Source of the DNA: Methanobacteriota archaeon
Lineage (GTDB): Archaea > Halobacteriota > Methanosarcinia > Methanosarcinales > Methanosarcinaceae
Direction: 5' to 3'
Length of the DNA stretch: 35,249 bases
Assembly: GCA_016841265.1 (NCBI GenBank)
Contig: JAENZL010000022.1
Span: 23,867 to 59,115 of the forward strand
Part shown: one piece after another, positions 1 to 7,793 of the stretch
Numbering within the stretch: the stretch's first letter is position 1
Layout: every line of letters begins with the position of its first letter
Made by a program: the position numbers and the translations under genes
The notes under the pieces: model-generated
What the model saw: the letters and a program-made list of their open reading frames with translations, nothing else
Database searches by the model: none
What the model was told of the DNA's origin: nothing

Positions 1-75
1 TTCAGGTAATATTGATTCAGGTAATATTGATTCAGGTAATATTGATTCAGGTAATTTTGATTCAGGTAATTTTCG
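1..75. repeat. 15-bp tandem repeat, 5 units, open at the window edge
   Basis: Five head-to-tail 15-bp units begin TTCAGGTAAT. The first three are identical, the fourth changes ATTGA to TTTGA and the fifth ends TTTCG. The array probably continues to the left of the window. It ends six bases before the stop codon (81-83) of the frame-corrected TrmB-like regulator, so it lies directly behind the 3' end of that minus-strand gene. No spacers of unique sequence, so not CRISPR. Confidence 0.95.
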
Positions 76-80
76 TATTA

Positions 81-532
81 TTAAAAAAGTTCAATAGCAA
101 CAGCTTTCCAGCACTGATTTTGCTGCAAAAAAGCCTCAAACAGATCAACCTGAACTTTGTCCGGAATTCCTTTTAACACCTGATTCCGATCTCTGAAGGT
201 TTTCCGAAATTCGGGACTTCCTTCTCAAGGGTTAAGGCATTGAGGCCGTAGAAGGTTTCGTTTAAAGAGAGCATAAAATCAGCCCTGATCCTCGAAATCA
301 ACTTCTCGGGACGGAGACAAATAAAATGGGTCGGTTCCCCTTCAATAATCCGGACATATCCTTTTTCCGCCATGCCCCTGAGGACTTTGTAAACCTTGGG
401 CCTGGGCACACCGCTTGCTTCATAAATTTCCCTTGCAGTTCCCTTTTTCAAACAGACAAGGGAGGCATAGATCTTTGCCTCGTTTTCCGTAAAGCCGAGT
501 TTCTGCAGATTATTGATAAGTTTCAGGGTCAT
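81..532 (-). pseudogene. TrmB-family transcriptional regulator, frameshifted
   Basis: The first 119-codon frame (532 down to 173) starts with a clear TrmB-type winged helix (LGFTENEAKIYASL, then REIYEASGVPRPKVYKVL, then EKGYVRI), which in archaea regulates sugar and central metabolism genes. It ends early at a TGA at 173. Moving one base near the GGG at 213-215 opens a second frame that continues PEFRKTFRDRNQVLKGIPDK and runs to a TAA at 81-83. The span 81-532 is 452 bases, exactly one short of 151 codons, so restoring one base gives a normal-looking 150-residue short TrmB protein. I infer a single-base deletion (real or sequencing error); programmed frameshifting is possible but nothing specific supports it. 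If read as it stands, the product is the 119-residue form, which still keeps the DNA-binding domain. No partner gene is adjacent. Confidence 0.75.
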
Positions 533-650
533 GTTTTTCCTCCGTGAAGGATACTAAACTAAAAACTAAAGTTCGACATCAATTATTTTTAAATTTTTTT
601 TGATTATTTCTGTAGTTTTGCCATGTTTTCGGGGGTTACGGACTTCGGGT

Positions 651-1136
651 TTACTTTCCGCTTTCCGTTGCCAAATCGATTTTCCTCAGGACTCGTACCA
701 TTGTTTCAAGGCTCTTTTCAAAATCCCTGAAATCCTGCTGATCAGCTAAGCTCAGGAGCTCGACTGCCATCGCCTCTGAGATCTCATTCAGGAGTTCATA
801 GCACCGTTCCCCTTTTTCCGTAAGGGAAATGAGGACTTTCCTGCGGTCTTCAGGATCGTTTTTTCTCAGGACAAAACCTTTTTCCTCCAGGGAATCCACC
901 ATCCGTGAAAGGCTGCTCCGGTCCATGCCGACGTATTTTCCGATGGTAGAGGGCATGATTTCTTTAGTCTGTCCTATTATCGTAAGAACGGCAGGCTGGT
1001 TTTTGCTAAGTTCCTTGATTTCGGCGTTTTCGGATGCGGCTATTTTTTGAAAAAAACGCTCTTCAAACAATTTACTGTGAAGTGTTCGGAATTCAAGATC
1101 CAGCAACCTAAATTTCTTAATGCATTCAGGGTCCAT
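651..1136 (-). CDS. MarR-family transcriptional regulator
   Basis: A 161-residue protein of normal MarR length. The winged helix runs roughly from residue 45 to 115: LTIIGQTKEIMPSTIGKYVG, then the recognition helix DRSSLSRMVDSLEEKGFV and the wing with DPEDRRKVLISLTEKG, the most typical MarR signature. Flanking helices at both ends would form the dimer interface. MarR proteins bind palindromic operators as dimers and often respond to phenolic or oxidative compounds; the ligand here is unknown. ATG at 1134-1136 is preceded by CGGAGG, a good ribosome binding site. The 400-base spacer upstream holds palindromes that may be its operator. The next gene upstream is an aldo/keto reductase, a plausible but unproven target. 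Confidence 0.9.
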   Translation of the reverse strand: MDPECIKKFRLLDLEFRTLHSKLFEERFFQKIAASENAEIKELSKNQPAVLTIIGQTKEIMPSTIGKYVGMDRSSLSRMVDSLEEKGFVLRKNDPEDRRKVLISLTEKGERCYELLNEISEAMAVELLSLADQQDFRDFEKSLETMVRVLRKIDLATESGK

Positions 1137-1535
1137 GTTTCCTCCGGGGGCCTGCGGGGCTGTGATGGCTGATATTTCAGCCGATAATAGTTATTAGATG
1201 ATAATTCATCAGATGAAATTGCAATAGTTATTATAGTGATAGTCAATAAATTGATAGTCAATAATCATATTGATGAAAAATCAACTGATGATTAATCATC
1301 GTGATGATACAATACTATTTAAAATTATCCATTAATTCAGATTTGTCTGAGAATTTAGCATCTGCTCTGAAAATGCACCCTGTTCCAAAAAGAGAAAAAG
1401 ACCCGATAGATGCCCGATTCTCAGGAATTTTTCGAGCAAGCTATCAGGATTAGGTTTCGAAATACCGAATCTGGATAAGTTCCTGGGTAAAGTTTAAGCC
1501 AGGTTCTGGTCATTTTCTGGCCATCACCTGAATTT
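1137..1535. promoter_or_regulatory. Palindrome-rich AT spacer upstream of the marR-like gene
   Basis: The spacer holds several short symmetric sequences: TTCATC-A-GATGAA (1205-1217), a direct repeat TGATAGTCAATAA (1237-1249 and 1252-1264), and a perfect 14-bp palindrome GATGATTAATCATC (1287-1300). MarR proteins usually autoregulate from such sites, so I infer one or more operators for the adjacent regulator. From about 1330 to 1535, behind the reductase gene, I see nothing recognisable. Confidence 0.5.
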
Positions 1536-2741
1536 TCAGTCTATGGATTTATCTGCCAGGATCTGTTTTGCCATTGCGACCCTCTGCTCAAGGTCAGGCC
1601 CTTCAAGGTCCTCTACAACAGATTCGAGGAGAGTGGGAATATCAAGGTGCTGGGGGCATTTCTCCATACATTCTCCGCACTGCACGCACTGAGAGGCAAA
1701 TGCTGGCTCTCCTCCAAGGGCACCACCCAGCCTTCCTGCATACATGAACTTTGCCATGTCTTCATCTCCGAACATGTGCAGGTTGTTGTATATTTCGAAA
1801 CAGGCGGGAATGTCAACTCCCTGCGGACAGGGCATACAGTACCTGCAGCCGGTACAGCCCGCTTTCATGAGTTCCCGGTACTTTTTCTCGGCCCTTCCGA
1901 CCAGCTCAAGTTCGGTTTCACTCAGGGAATTCGGGTAGGCTTCTCCCGCCACTTTGAGGTTTTCCTCTACATGGGCTTCCTCATTCATGCCGGAAAGCAC
2001 GACCGTAACCTCCGGGTGGTTCCAGACCCAGCGAAGGCCCCATTCCGCAGCAGTCCGCTTCACCGGAGCTTCATTCCAGATCTCTTCGATTGCAGGCGGG
2101 ACCTTTCCTGCTAGGTTTCCTCCCCTGAGGGGTTCCATGATGATTACGCCAAGGCCCTTCGAGGCTGCATATTCCAGGCCTTCGGTCCCTGCCTGGTTCT
2201 TTTCGTCCAGGAAGTTGTACTGGATCTGGCAAAAGTCCCAGTCATAGCCGTCCACTATCCGCTTGAAATCTTCTCCCGAGCCATGGAAGGAAAAGCCTGC
2301 GTTGATAATCCTGCCGTCGGCTTTTGCTCTGTCAAGGAAATCAGCCACACCAAGTTTTTCGACGTTGTCCCAGAGTTCGCCAGCGAGGGAGTGGATGAGG
2401 TAATAGTCAATGTGGTCGGTGTTGAGCTTTTCAAGCTGGGCATTCAGGAATTTGTCCATTTCCTCCCGGCTTTCAACCAGCCAGGAGGGGAGTTTTGTTG
2501 CTAGTTTGACCTTTTCCCGGTAGCCGTCGGCAAGGGCACGGCCAAGGAAGGGCTCACTTGCACCCATGTGATAGGGCCAGGCCGTATCGACATAGTTTAC
2601 ACCGTGGTCGATTGCGTAGCGAACCTGGCTTTTTGCTCTTTCTTCATCGATCGTTCTGTCTTCTTTTACGGGAAGGCGCATGCATCCGAAGCCCAGTATC
2701 GAGAGTTCGTCCCCATTCTTTGGCATTTTTCTGTACAGCAT
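1536..2741 (-). CDS. Aldo/keto reductase with C-terminal ferredoxin domain
   Basis: A 401-residue two-part enzyme of the COG1453 type. Residues 1-285 form the aldo/keto reductase barrel with the expected tetrad: D52 and Y57 in VDTAWPY, K83 in ATKLPSW, H117 in YYLIHSL. Residues 290-370 carry two 4Fe-4S clusters: C296, C299, C302, C305 (the first CxxCxxCxxC) and C352, C355, C358, C362 followed by P. The ferredoxin part suggests electrons come from or go to ferredoxin as well as NAD(P)H; the substrate is unknown. ATG at 2739-2741 has a good site (GGAG) eight bases ahead. An inverted repeat at 2781-2796, about 40 bases upstream, nearly equals one in front of the hydrolase gene, suggesting shared control. 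It is monocistronic as far as can be seen. Confidence 0.92.
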   Translation of the reverse strand: MLYRKMPKNGDELSILGFGCMRLPVKEDRTIDEERAKSQVRYAIDHGVNYVDTAWPYHMGASEPFLGRALADGYREKVKLATKLPSWLVESREEMDKFLNAQLEKLNTDHIDYYLIHSLAGELWDNVEKLGVADFLDRAKADGRIINAGFSFHGSGEDFKRIVDGYDWDFCQIQYNFLDEKNQAGTEGLEYAASKGLGVIIMEPLRGGNLAGKVPPAIEEIWNEAPVKRTAAEWGLRWVWNHPEVTVVLSGMNEEAHVEENLKVAGEAYPNSLSETELELVGRAEKKYRELMKAGCTGCRYCMPCPQGVDIPACFEIYNNLHMFGDEDMAKFMYAGRLGGALGGEPAFASQCVQCGECMEKCPQHLDIPTLLESVVEDLEGPDLEQRVAMAKQILADKSID

Positions 2742-2780
2742 TTTTCGTTCTCCTGAATTGTTTAATTGTTTAGCCGCATT

Positions 2781-2796
2781 GTGATTGATTAATCAC
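2781..2796. promoter_or_regulatory. Operator candidate, reductase promoter
   Basis: GTGATT-N4-AATCAC inverted repeat. It matches the repeat at 3967-3982 in 15 of 16 positions. An AT-rich TATA-like stretch (about 2810-2821, read on the minus strand) lies roughly 27 bases upstream, so a bound repressor would cover the expected transcription start. Confidence 0.55.
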
Positions 2797-2888
2797 TAAC
2801 AGACCAGGCCAAAAATAAGTTTCCAGCCCGTCATCTCCAGATAATTGTTCAAATTTCAGATCGTGGAACCCTGCTCTGCTCATCTTTT

Positions 2889-3935
2889 TTAACATAGATG
2901 TTTTGCAAAGAATGATTCCAATTTGTCAAACGGAATCATATCAGTCCTGTCGTACAGATCAATATGTCTTGCTCCCGGAACAATGTAGAGTTCTTTGGGT
3001 TCAGCAGCTCTTTCATAGGCATCTTCACTGAAATACCTGGAGTGAGCATTTTCACCGATGATGAACAGAATTGGTCGTGGTGAAATGGTCTCAATATAGT
3101 TTAGCAAAGGGAAGTTCATGAATGACATGGTACTTGTAATAGTGAATGCGGCTCCTGCATTAGGATGATGTCCACGTTCCATTCCGTAGTATTCAAAAAA
3201 TTCACTTGAAATTGGATCCAATCCTTCCGGTATAGAATCAGCTGGTTCACCCGGGAAACCCATAGGCAATTCTGGAGTGCCATTCTCGAAATCTTTCCAA
3301 CGCTGCTCTCCCAGCTGAACCAGAGTTTCAGCACGCTGTTCGTCAGTCATTGAATCTTCCCAACCAAATCTATGGAATCTGCTCATGTCATACATGCTTG
3401 CAGTAGCAACTGCTTTGATACGTGGGTCAACCTGAGCTGCAGTAAGTGAAAATGCTCCACTTCCACAAATACCGATTGCTCCGATCCTGTTCCTGTCCAC
3501 GAAGGGACGTGTTCCCAAAAAGTCTACTCCTGCGCTGAAATCTTCAACAAATATATCCGGAGATGAAGTATGTCCTGGTTCACCACCGCTTTCTCCATTG
3601 AAAGATTCATCGAATGCAATGGCAACAAATCCCCTTTCTGCCATATTCTGTGCGTAAATACCAGCACCTTGCTCTTTTACACCACCATAAGGTGTTCCTA
3701 TGACAATTGCCAGGTACTTTCTAGACTTATCTATGTCCTTTGACAGGTACATGTCTGCTGCAACGGTAACTCCGTACCTGTTCTTATAGGATACTTTTTC
3801 TACAGTTACCTTTTCACTGAGTTCAAAGGTTTTTTCACTGGCTTTTCTTTTGTTTTCTATAATTCCTGACGTTTTTGTTCTCCCGAATATTAGAATTGTA
3901 TCAATAGCATTACCAATGACTGACTGAACAGTCAT
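2889..3935 (-). CDS. Alpha/beta hydrolase (dienelactone-hydrolase-like)
   Basis: A 348-residue protein with an alpha/beta hydrolase core: oxyanion-loop region VIGTPYGGVKEQ, nucleophile elbow GICGSGAF (GxSGxx-like with C before G and S as likely nucleophile), acid region PRPILFIIGENAHS, and the catalytic histidine in VPGARHIDLYD near the end. Proteins of this kind hydrolyse small esters or lactones; the substrate cannot be read from sequence. The first 35 residues are not typical of the fold. The ATG at 3933-3935 overlaps a palindrome (3921-3934) and sits directly next to a TATA-like TATATATAA, so either the message is very short-leadered or the true start is further in; the next in-frame ATG is at residue 61, inside the domain. 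Palindromes shared with the tetR-like gene point to TetR control. Confidence 0.85.
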   Translation of the reverse strand: MTVQSVIGNAIDTILIFGRTKTSGIIENKRKASEKTFELSEKVTVEKVSYKNRYGVTVAADMYLSKDIDKSRKYLAIVIGTPYGGVKEQGAGIYAQNMAERGFVAIAFDESFNGESGGEPGHTSSPDIFVEDFSAGVDFLGTRPFVDRNRIGAIGICGSGAFSLTAAQVDPRIKAVATASMYDMSRFHRFGWEDSMTDEQRAETLVQLGEQRWKDFENGTPELPMGFPGEPADSIPEGLDPISSEFFEYYGMERGHHPNAGAAFTITSTMSFMNFPLLNYIETISPRPILFIIGENAHSRYFSEDAYERAAEPKELYIVPGARHIDLYDRTDMIPFDKLESFFAKHLC

Positions 3936-3982
3936 TTATATATAGAATTTGTAGTATATATGAGTTGTGATTGACTAATCAC
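3921..3982. promoter_or_regulatory. TetR operator candidates and TATA region of hydrolase gene
   Basis: Two palindromes: TGACTG-AA-CAGTCA (3921-3934, at the start codon) and GTGATT-GACT-AATCAC (3967-3982). Read on the minus strand the first is TGACTGTTCAGTCA, and the tetR-like promoter carries TGACTGATTAGTCA, 12 of 14 equal. The second shares the 12-mer TGATTAGTCAAT with the tetR-like promoter. Two TATA-like stretches (3936-3944 and 3951-3960) lie between them, so bound protein would block promoter access from both sides. Confidence 0.6.
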
Positions 3983-4016
3983 TTGATGTTTGATGAAAAA
4001 TATACCCTCTTTAAAA

Positions 4017-4173
4017 TCAAGGGAGAAATTTCCGGCAAGAAAATTATGTACCAGTTTTATTACACATTTAGGATGTAAAATCAGCCACATAAGCCTGTTT
4101 TCCAACTGCATTGAATTTATTGATTTCCAGTGCTTATGTGAAATTTACTTTTTCCCTACAAATTGAAGAGGAT
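4017..4173. repeat. 157-bp direct repeat, copy A
   Basis: This segment recurs at 4950-5108 in the same orientation with roughly 85 percent identity by eye. Both begin TCAAGGGAGAAATTTCC and end GAAGAGGAT. The ends are partly inverted (GGGAGAAATTT against AAATTTACTTTTTCCC), reminiscent of a miniature element. The two copies flank the ArsR-like gene. No open frame inside. The rest of the spacer up to 4310 is T-rich and featureless. Confidence 0.85.
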
Positions 4174-4310
4174 TCTCCCTTGCTTTTTTCTGCTCCGTTT
4201 CAGGGTAGACCGTTTTTATCTTTTTTGTAGATCGGCTTTTTTTGTTTGTTCCTGTTAGATGATTTTTACTGGACATACCCCTTGATTTATTGCCGTGACT
4301 ATACCGATTC

Positions 4311-4646
4311 TTACTTTTCAAACTCCACGTATTCCAGGTAGCTTTCTCCCAGCAAGGTCGGAGAATAATGTATTGTCCCTTCCTTCTCTTCTTTTTCGAT
4401 GTAAAGGGCTTCTTCGAGCATATTGAGATGGAAGTTTGCCATGGATTCTTTCAGATTGAAGTCCTCTTTTATTTCTTCAAGGGACCTTTTCCCGCTTCCC
4501 AGTGAGAGCAGGATGTTTCTTCTGACGTTGTTCTGGAGAGTTTTCAGACCGAATTTATGGAATTCGGTGGGGTTCCGCATAATTTTACCCTCAAGTCTCT
4601 TTTTTTCGAACCATTCTTCTATTTCCTTTTCAGATACTTCTTTCAT
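4311..4646 (-). CDS. ArsR-like winged-helix protein
   Basis: A 111-residue protein. Residues 36-90 resemble an ArsR-type winged helix: LQNNVRRNILLSLGSGKRS, LEEIKEDFNLKESMANFHLN (helix-turn-helix) and MLEEALYIEKEEKEGTIHYS (wing). The N-terminal 35 residues are highly charged (EKEIEEWFEKKRLEGK). There are no cysteine pairs of the metal-sensing kind, so metal sensing is unlikely. Similar short proteins are common in methanogens without assigned targets. It is flanked on both sides by copies of a 157-bp repeat and has no operon partner. ATG at 4644-4646 has only a weak ribosome binding site. Confidence 0.75.
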   Translation of the reverse strand: MKEVSEKEIEEWFEKKRLEGKIMRNPTEFHKFGLKTLQNNVRRNILLSLGSGKRSLEEIKEDFNLKESMANFHLNMLEEALYIEKEEKEGTIHYSPTLLGESYLEYVEFEK

Positions 4647-4949
4647 ATTTCATCACTATTCCCTGAGTATTGCTGCTCTTTTTGTTTGCCTTTTTTTTTA
4701 ATTATTCCTGTAAACCTGCTTCATTTTTCAGGTTTCTTTTTTTGAGTGAACCGTTTTTCTGTTCATTTCTGTGAAACGGGATTAGGGTTGTTTCAGGGAG
4801 TTGATTTCATTGAGAGGTATTTTTTTGTGTGTTTTTTCCTTCCGTGCTGATTCATTTGTTTGATCTTTCAGGGTTTCAGATGTAGGAATGAGGCCAAAAT
4901 TTTTTAGAATTTTAATTTTTTCAGCCGGGATGACAGTACTGTTACAAAT

Positions 4950-5108
4950 TCAAGGGAGAAATTTCCAACAAGAAAATTATGTAACAATTTTATTACACAT
5001 TTTGGATGTAAAATCGAACATATGAGCCGGTTTTACCAACTGCTTTAAATTTATCGATTTCCAATACCTATGTGAAATTTACTTTTTTCCCTAAAATTTG
5101 AAGAGGAT
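4950..5108. repeat. 157-bp direct repeat, copy B
   Basis: Second copy of the element at 4017-4173, with scattered substitutions and small indels. It ends eight bases before the stop codon of the tetR-like gene. Between copy B and the ArsR-like gene (4647-4949) the DNA is T-rich with no visible gene. Confidence 0.85.
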
Positions 5109-5116
5109 ACAAAAAA

Positions 5117-5695
5117 TTAATTTTTAGCCAGGCCTCTCCAGAGGATCTCGAATCCTTCCTCGATGATTTCATCCGTATCCTGCAGGTGGCCGGTGTCCAG
5201 AATAAGACTAACCACTGCCCTGCTGGACTGGTAAAGAATCATCATTGCCAGTTCCATCGAATAATTTCCGATTTCTCCGTTCCTGAAGCCTTCTTCTACC
5301 AGAGCGCGGATGAACTCGTACTCCTTCATCGCTTCTTCCCGGGTAATTTTTGTGATATAGGGGGAAGAACTGAACTGTCCTATAAAATGGAACTCTTCAG
5401 GTTTGTTCACACCGCAGCTGATGAAATTCGACCACAGCCTCTTCATCCGGCCCTCAAAAGGGGCTTCTGAATCAAGCCCTTCCTTTATACAGGCACTTAA
5501 CCTGCCCTTGACCTCAAAATAAAGGCTGTTTATCAGGTCTTCCTTGGTGGGGAAGTAGTTGAAAAGGGTCCCTGTGGCTACCCCCGCCTCCTTTGAAATC
5601 TGAGCGGTGGATGTGCCGTGAAAACCCCTTTCCGTAAAGAGCTTCAGGGCCACGTCCATGATTGCGGTTTTTTTGTCCTTAACCTGTTTATCCAT
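5117..5695 (-). CDS. TetR/AcrR-family transcriptional regulator
   Basis: A 192-residue protein of standard TetR length. The N-terminal helix-turn-helix spans residues 8-55: TAIMDVALKLFTERGFHGTS, then AQISKEAGVATGTLFNYFPT, then KEDLINSLYFEV, the canonical family pattern. The C-terminal 130 residues are helical and form the ligand/dimer domain. TetR proteins repress their own gene and neighbours until a small molecule binds. A palindrome TGACT-N4-AGTCA (5720-5733) lies just upstream and closely matches sites near the hydrolase and reductase genes, so I infer it controls all three. ATG at 5693-5695; the ribosome binding site is weak. The distal 3' end abuts repeat copy B. Confidence 0.92.
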   Translation of the reverse strand: MDKQVKDKKTAIMDVALKLFTERGFHGTSTAQISKEAGVATGTLFNYFPTKEDLINSLYFEVKGRLSACIKEGLDSEAPFEGRMKRLWSNFISCGVNKPEEFHFIGQFSSSPYITKITREEAMKEYEFIRALVEEGFRNGEIGNYSMELAMMILYQSSRAVVSLILDTGHLQDTDEIIEEGFEILWRGLAKN

Positions 5696-5719
5696 ATTTG
5701 AACTCTCAATTTTAAAAAT

Positions 5720-5733
5720 TGACTAATCAGTCA
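5720..5733. promoter_or_regulatory. TetR operator candidate, autoregulatory
   Basis: TGACT-AATC-AGTCA palindrome about 25 bases upstream of the tetR-like ATG. On the minus strand a TATA-like TTTATATC (about 5745-5752) precedes it by some 20 bases, so the palindrome overlaps the expected transcription start, the usual place for autorepression. Confidence 0.6.
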
Positions 5734-5765
5734 TTGGTGTTATTGATATAAATACTCTACTCACG

Positions 5766-5882
5766 TAGGACTTACGCAGTTGAACAAAAAACCAGTGGCA
5801 TGAGAAACCAAACTGTCTAAATCATAATATTATTGATAAGGCCTCATGTTCTTGTTTTTACTTCTCAAGTGCGTAACTCCTA
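5766..5882. mobile_element. 117-bp MITE with 13-bp TIRs and 5-bp target duplication
   Basis: The ends TAGGACTTACGCA (5766-5778) and TGCGTAACTCCTA (5870-5882) are inverted repeats with one mismatch. Both sides are flanked by TCACG (5761-5765 and 5883-5887), a perfect 5-bp target site duplication. The interior is also partly self-complementary (GCATGAG against CTCATG) and has no open frame. This is the pattern of a non-autonomous element mobilised by a transposase encoded elsewhere; no such gene is in this window. Confidence 0.85.
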
Positions 5883-6063
5883 TCACGATTCCTGTTTTAC
5901 CTAACTATCTACCAAAAATAGAATTAATTTTTGATGTTTTTCAGGTATATCCCCAATTAAAATGAATTTGATTTTTTGGGCAAAGCCTTCATAATAGAAA
6001 CGTATATTTACTATTTTCACAATATTCAGTAATTACTGGAAATTGTATAAATCGGGCGTCGAA

Positions 6064-6555
6064 ATGAAAACAGTAAAAGAAGAATTTGAGAATGTTGTAT
6101 ATCAGGGGATGAAATCCTACGGACTTGATGAACTTTCCTCTAAATTGCTTGCAATACTTCATTCTGAACCAGATCCACTAACTTTAGAAGAGCTTTCTAC
6201 ACTGACCGGGTATAGTTTTTCAGCAGTTAGTGCGGCAATGAAACTGCTTACTGGAATGACACTTGTAGAAAAAACAAAGAAAGCTGGTTCAAAAAAATTG
6301 TACTTTTCAGTTCAAAAAGATATGTTGACAATGACCGTTAATGCAATAAAAACCAAGAATGAGGTCTTTGTCAGTCCTGCGCTTAAAGATCTTCCTGTAA
6401 TAATTGAAAGATGCAAAAAGAACAGGGCAAAGGACTCTGAAGAAATGCTCAAACTAATCGAAGATTACTATCAGCAAATGGTTGCATTAGATTTAATTTT
6501 TAAAAATCTTACGGAATACATTGAAAGGATTCAGGTGGAGTTGGATGAAAAATGA
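6064..6555 (+). CDS. GbsR/MarR-like transcriptional regulator of the exporter operon
   Basis: A 163-residue protein counting from ATG 6064; an upstream TTG at 6043 is in frame but overlaps a TATA-like TATAAATC, so I prefer the ATG. Residues 22-75 form a winged helix (ELSSKLLAILHSEPDPLTLE, ELSTLTGYSFSAVSAAMKLL, GMTLVEKTKKAGSKKLYFSV) of the GbsR/MarR type. The C-terminal half is helical (EEMLKLIEDYYQQMVALDLI) and probably dimerises. Its stop overlaps the ATG of the next gene by four bases (ATGA), so it is the first gene of a four-gene operon with an Ig-like secreted protein, an FtsX permease and an ATPase, and likely regulates that operon. Confidence 0.82.
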   Translation: MKTVKEEFENVVYQGMKSYGLDELSSKLLAILHSEPDPLTLEELSTLTGYSFSAVSAAMKLLTGMTLVEKTKKAGSKKLYFSVQKDMLTMTVNAIKTKNEVFVSPALKDLPVIIERCKKNRAKDSEEMLKLIEDYYQQMVALDLIFKNLTEYIERIQVELDEK

Positions 6556-7778
6556 ATCAAAATACAAAGCTAATATATTTGCTCTTATTCGTTTTTGCAA
6601 TTATCTTAACAGGAATCTCTACTGCTGAAGCAGAAATTTCCAGTTATGCATGCGTAAACGCAGAGTTACAGGAAATAAGTCCCAGTTCAATAGGTATCGA
6701 TAAAGAATTCACCCTGGGGATTAATCTTGAGAGCTGCGGTACTAAAACTCCTGAAGATATTACCTTTGAAATAATCAGCATCCCCCCGGATATCATAGTT
6801 ACGGAAGACCTGGTTACAAATATTTCTAAATTATCTTATAGTACAAGTGAAAGGTACCTGATATACCACATGAGAACAACTCCAGATGCTAAACCTGGTC
6901 CTCATCTTATAAAAATGAAATTAACATATGCAAATATCCCCGTTGAAACCGCAAAATATTATGAAGTTGAAATCCGGGTGATAGGCGAAGATGCAGAACC
7001 AAGAATCTCTTCTGTCGAAACCAATCCGGAATATATCTATGAGGGAGATACGGTTGACTTAAGGTTAGGCATAGAAAACTTTGGTGACACAATAGCAAAA
7101 TCCGTATCAGTTAGCCTGGACCATGAGTTTAAAGGAATTAAAAATTCTACAATTGGAACTCTTGGCTTAAATGGTAGTCAAACTGCATTATTCAAGTTTA
7201 AGGCAAACGAGACTGGAGAATTTGAAATTCCTGTTACTATAGAGTATGAAGATGATTTTGGCAAGCAAAGCGATGAATATGACATTAAAATAACCGTGCT
7301 TGACAAAAAAGGAAGTTTGAATCTCGCGTCTGTAAAGGTTGATCCTGTTCTTCCTTACATGGGTGATACTGTAGAATTGACTATGAGAGTCGAAAACTCT
7401 GGTGACAGGACAATAAATTCAATAAGAGTCTATGCTGACCATCCATTCAAAGGATTAAAAGAATCCTTTATAGGAACTCTTGACCCGAATGAAGACGGAC
7501 CTGCAGTAATTACTTTTATAGCTGATCAAGCCGGAGAATACGAAATCCCTGTAACCATAACGTATAGTGATGATTTTGGGGAAGAACAAATTGAAACGAA
7601 AATTAATCTGATAGTCCTGGAAAGTAGTGGGGGAGCAGGAACAGTTGCAATTGTATTGCTTATCCTGGTAGTTATCGGAGGACTAATTTACAATAATTAT
7701 AGAACAAAAAAGTCAAAAGATGAGATAATTAAGCAGTTAATGGAAGGCGGCGGGAACTCTGCTAACAACAAAAAATAA
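6552..7778 (+). CDS. Secreted, membrane-anchored NEW3/CARDB-like protein (COG1361 type)
   Basis: A 408-residue protein with a signal peptide (LIYLLLFVFAIILTGISTAEA, cleavage near residue 28), an extracellular part, a C-terminal membrane segment (about 376-394, TVAIVLLILVVIGGLIYN) and a short cytoplasmic lysine-rich tail. The extracellular part ends in two tandem copies of one Ig-like domain, each with a GDTV(D/E)L start, a (D)H(E/P)FKG(I/L)K motif, a GTL turn and an EIPVTI strand. NEW3/CARDB-type domains are known in archaeal surface proteins encoded beside MacB-like ABC systems. Operon position suggests it works outside the membrane with the following permease and ATPase, perhaps as a substrate or cell-wall contact; the cargo is unknown. 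Confidence 0.85.
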   Translation: MNQNTKLIYLLLFVFAIILTGISTAEAEISSYACVNAELQEISPSSIGIDKEFTLGINLESCGTKTPEDITFEIISIPPDIIVTEDLVTNISKLSYSTSERYLIYHMRTTPDAKPGPHLIKMKLTYANIPVETAKYYEVEIRVIGEDAEPRISSVETNPEYIYEGDTVDLRLGIENFGDTIAKSVSVSLDHEFKGIKNSTIGTLGLNGSQTALFKFKANETGEFEIPVTIEYEDDFGKQSDEYDIKITVLDKKGSLNLASVKVDPVLPYMGDTVELTMRVENSGDRTINSIRVYADHPFKGLKESFIGTLDPNEDGPAVITFIADQAGEYEIPVTITYSDDFGEEQIETKINLIVLESSGGAGTVAIVLLILVVIGGLIYNNYRTKKSKDEIIKQLMEGGGNSANNKK

Positions 7779-7793
7779 TGAGAGGTTTCCAGC

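Noticed and set aside
1-75. CRISPR array
   Set aside because: This and the other short arrays (10115, 18200, 31651) are contiguous tandem repeats without unique spacers, and no cas gene is in the window.
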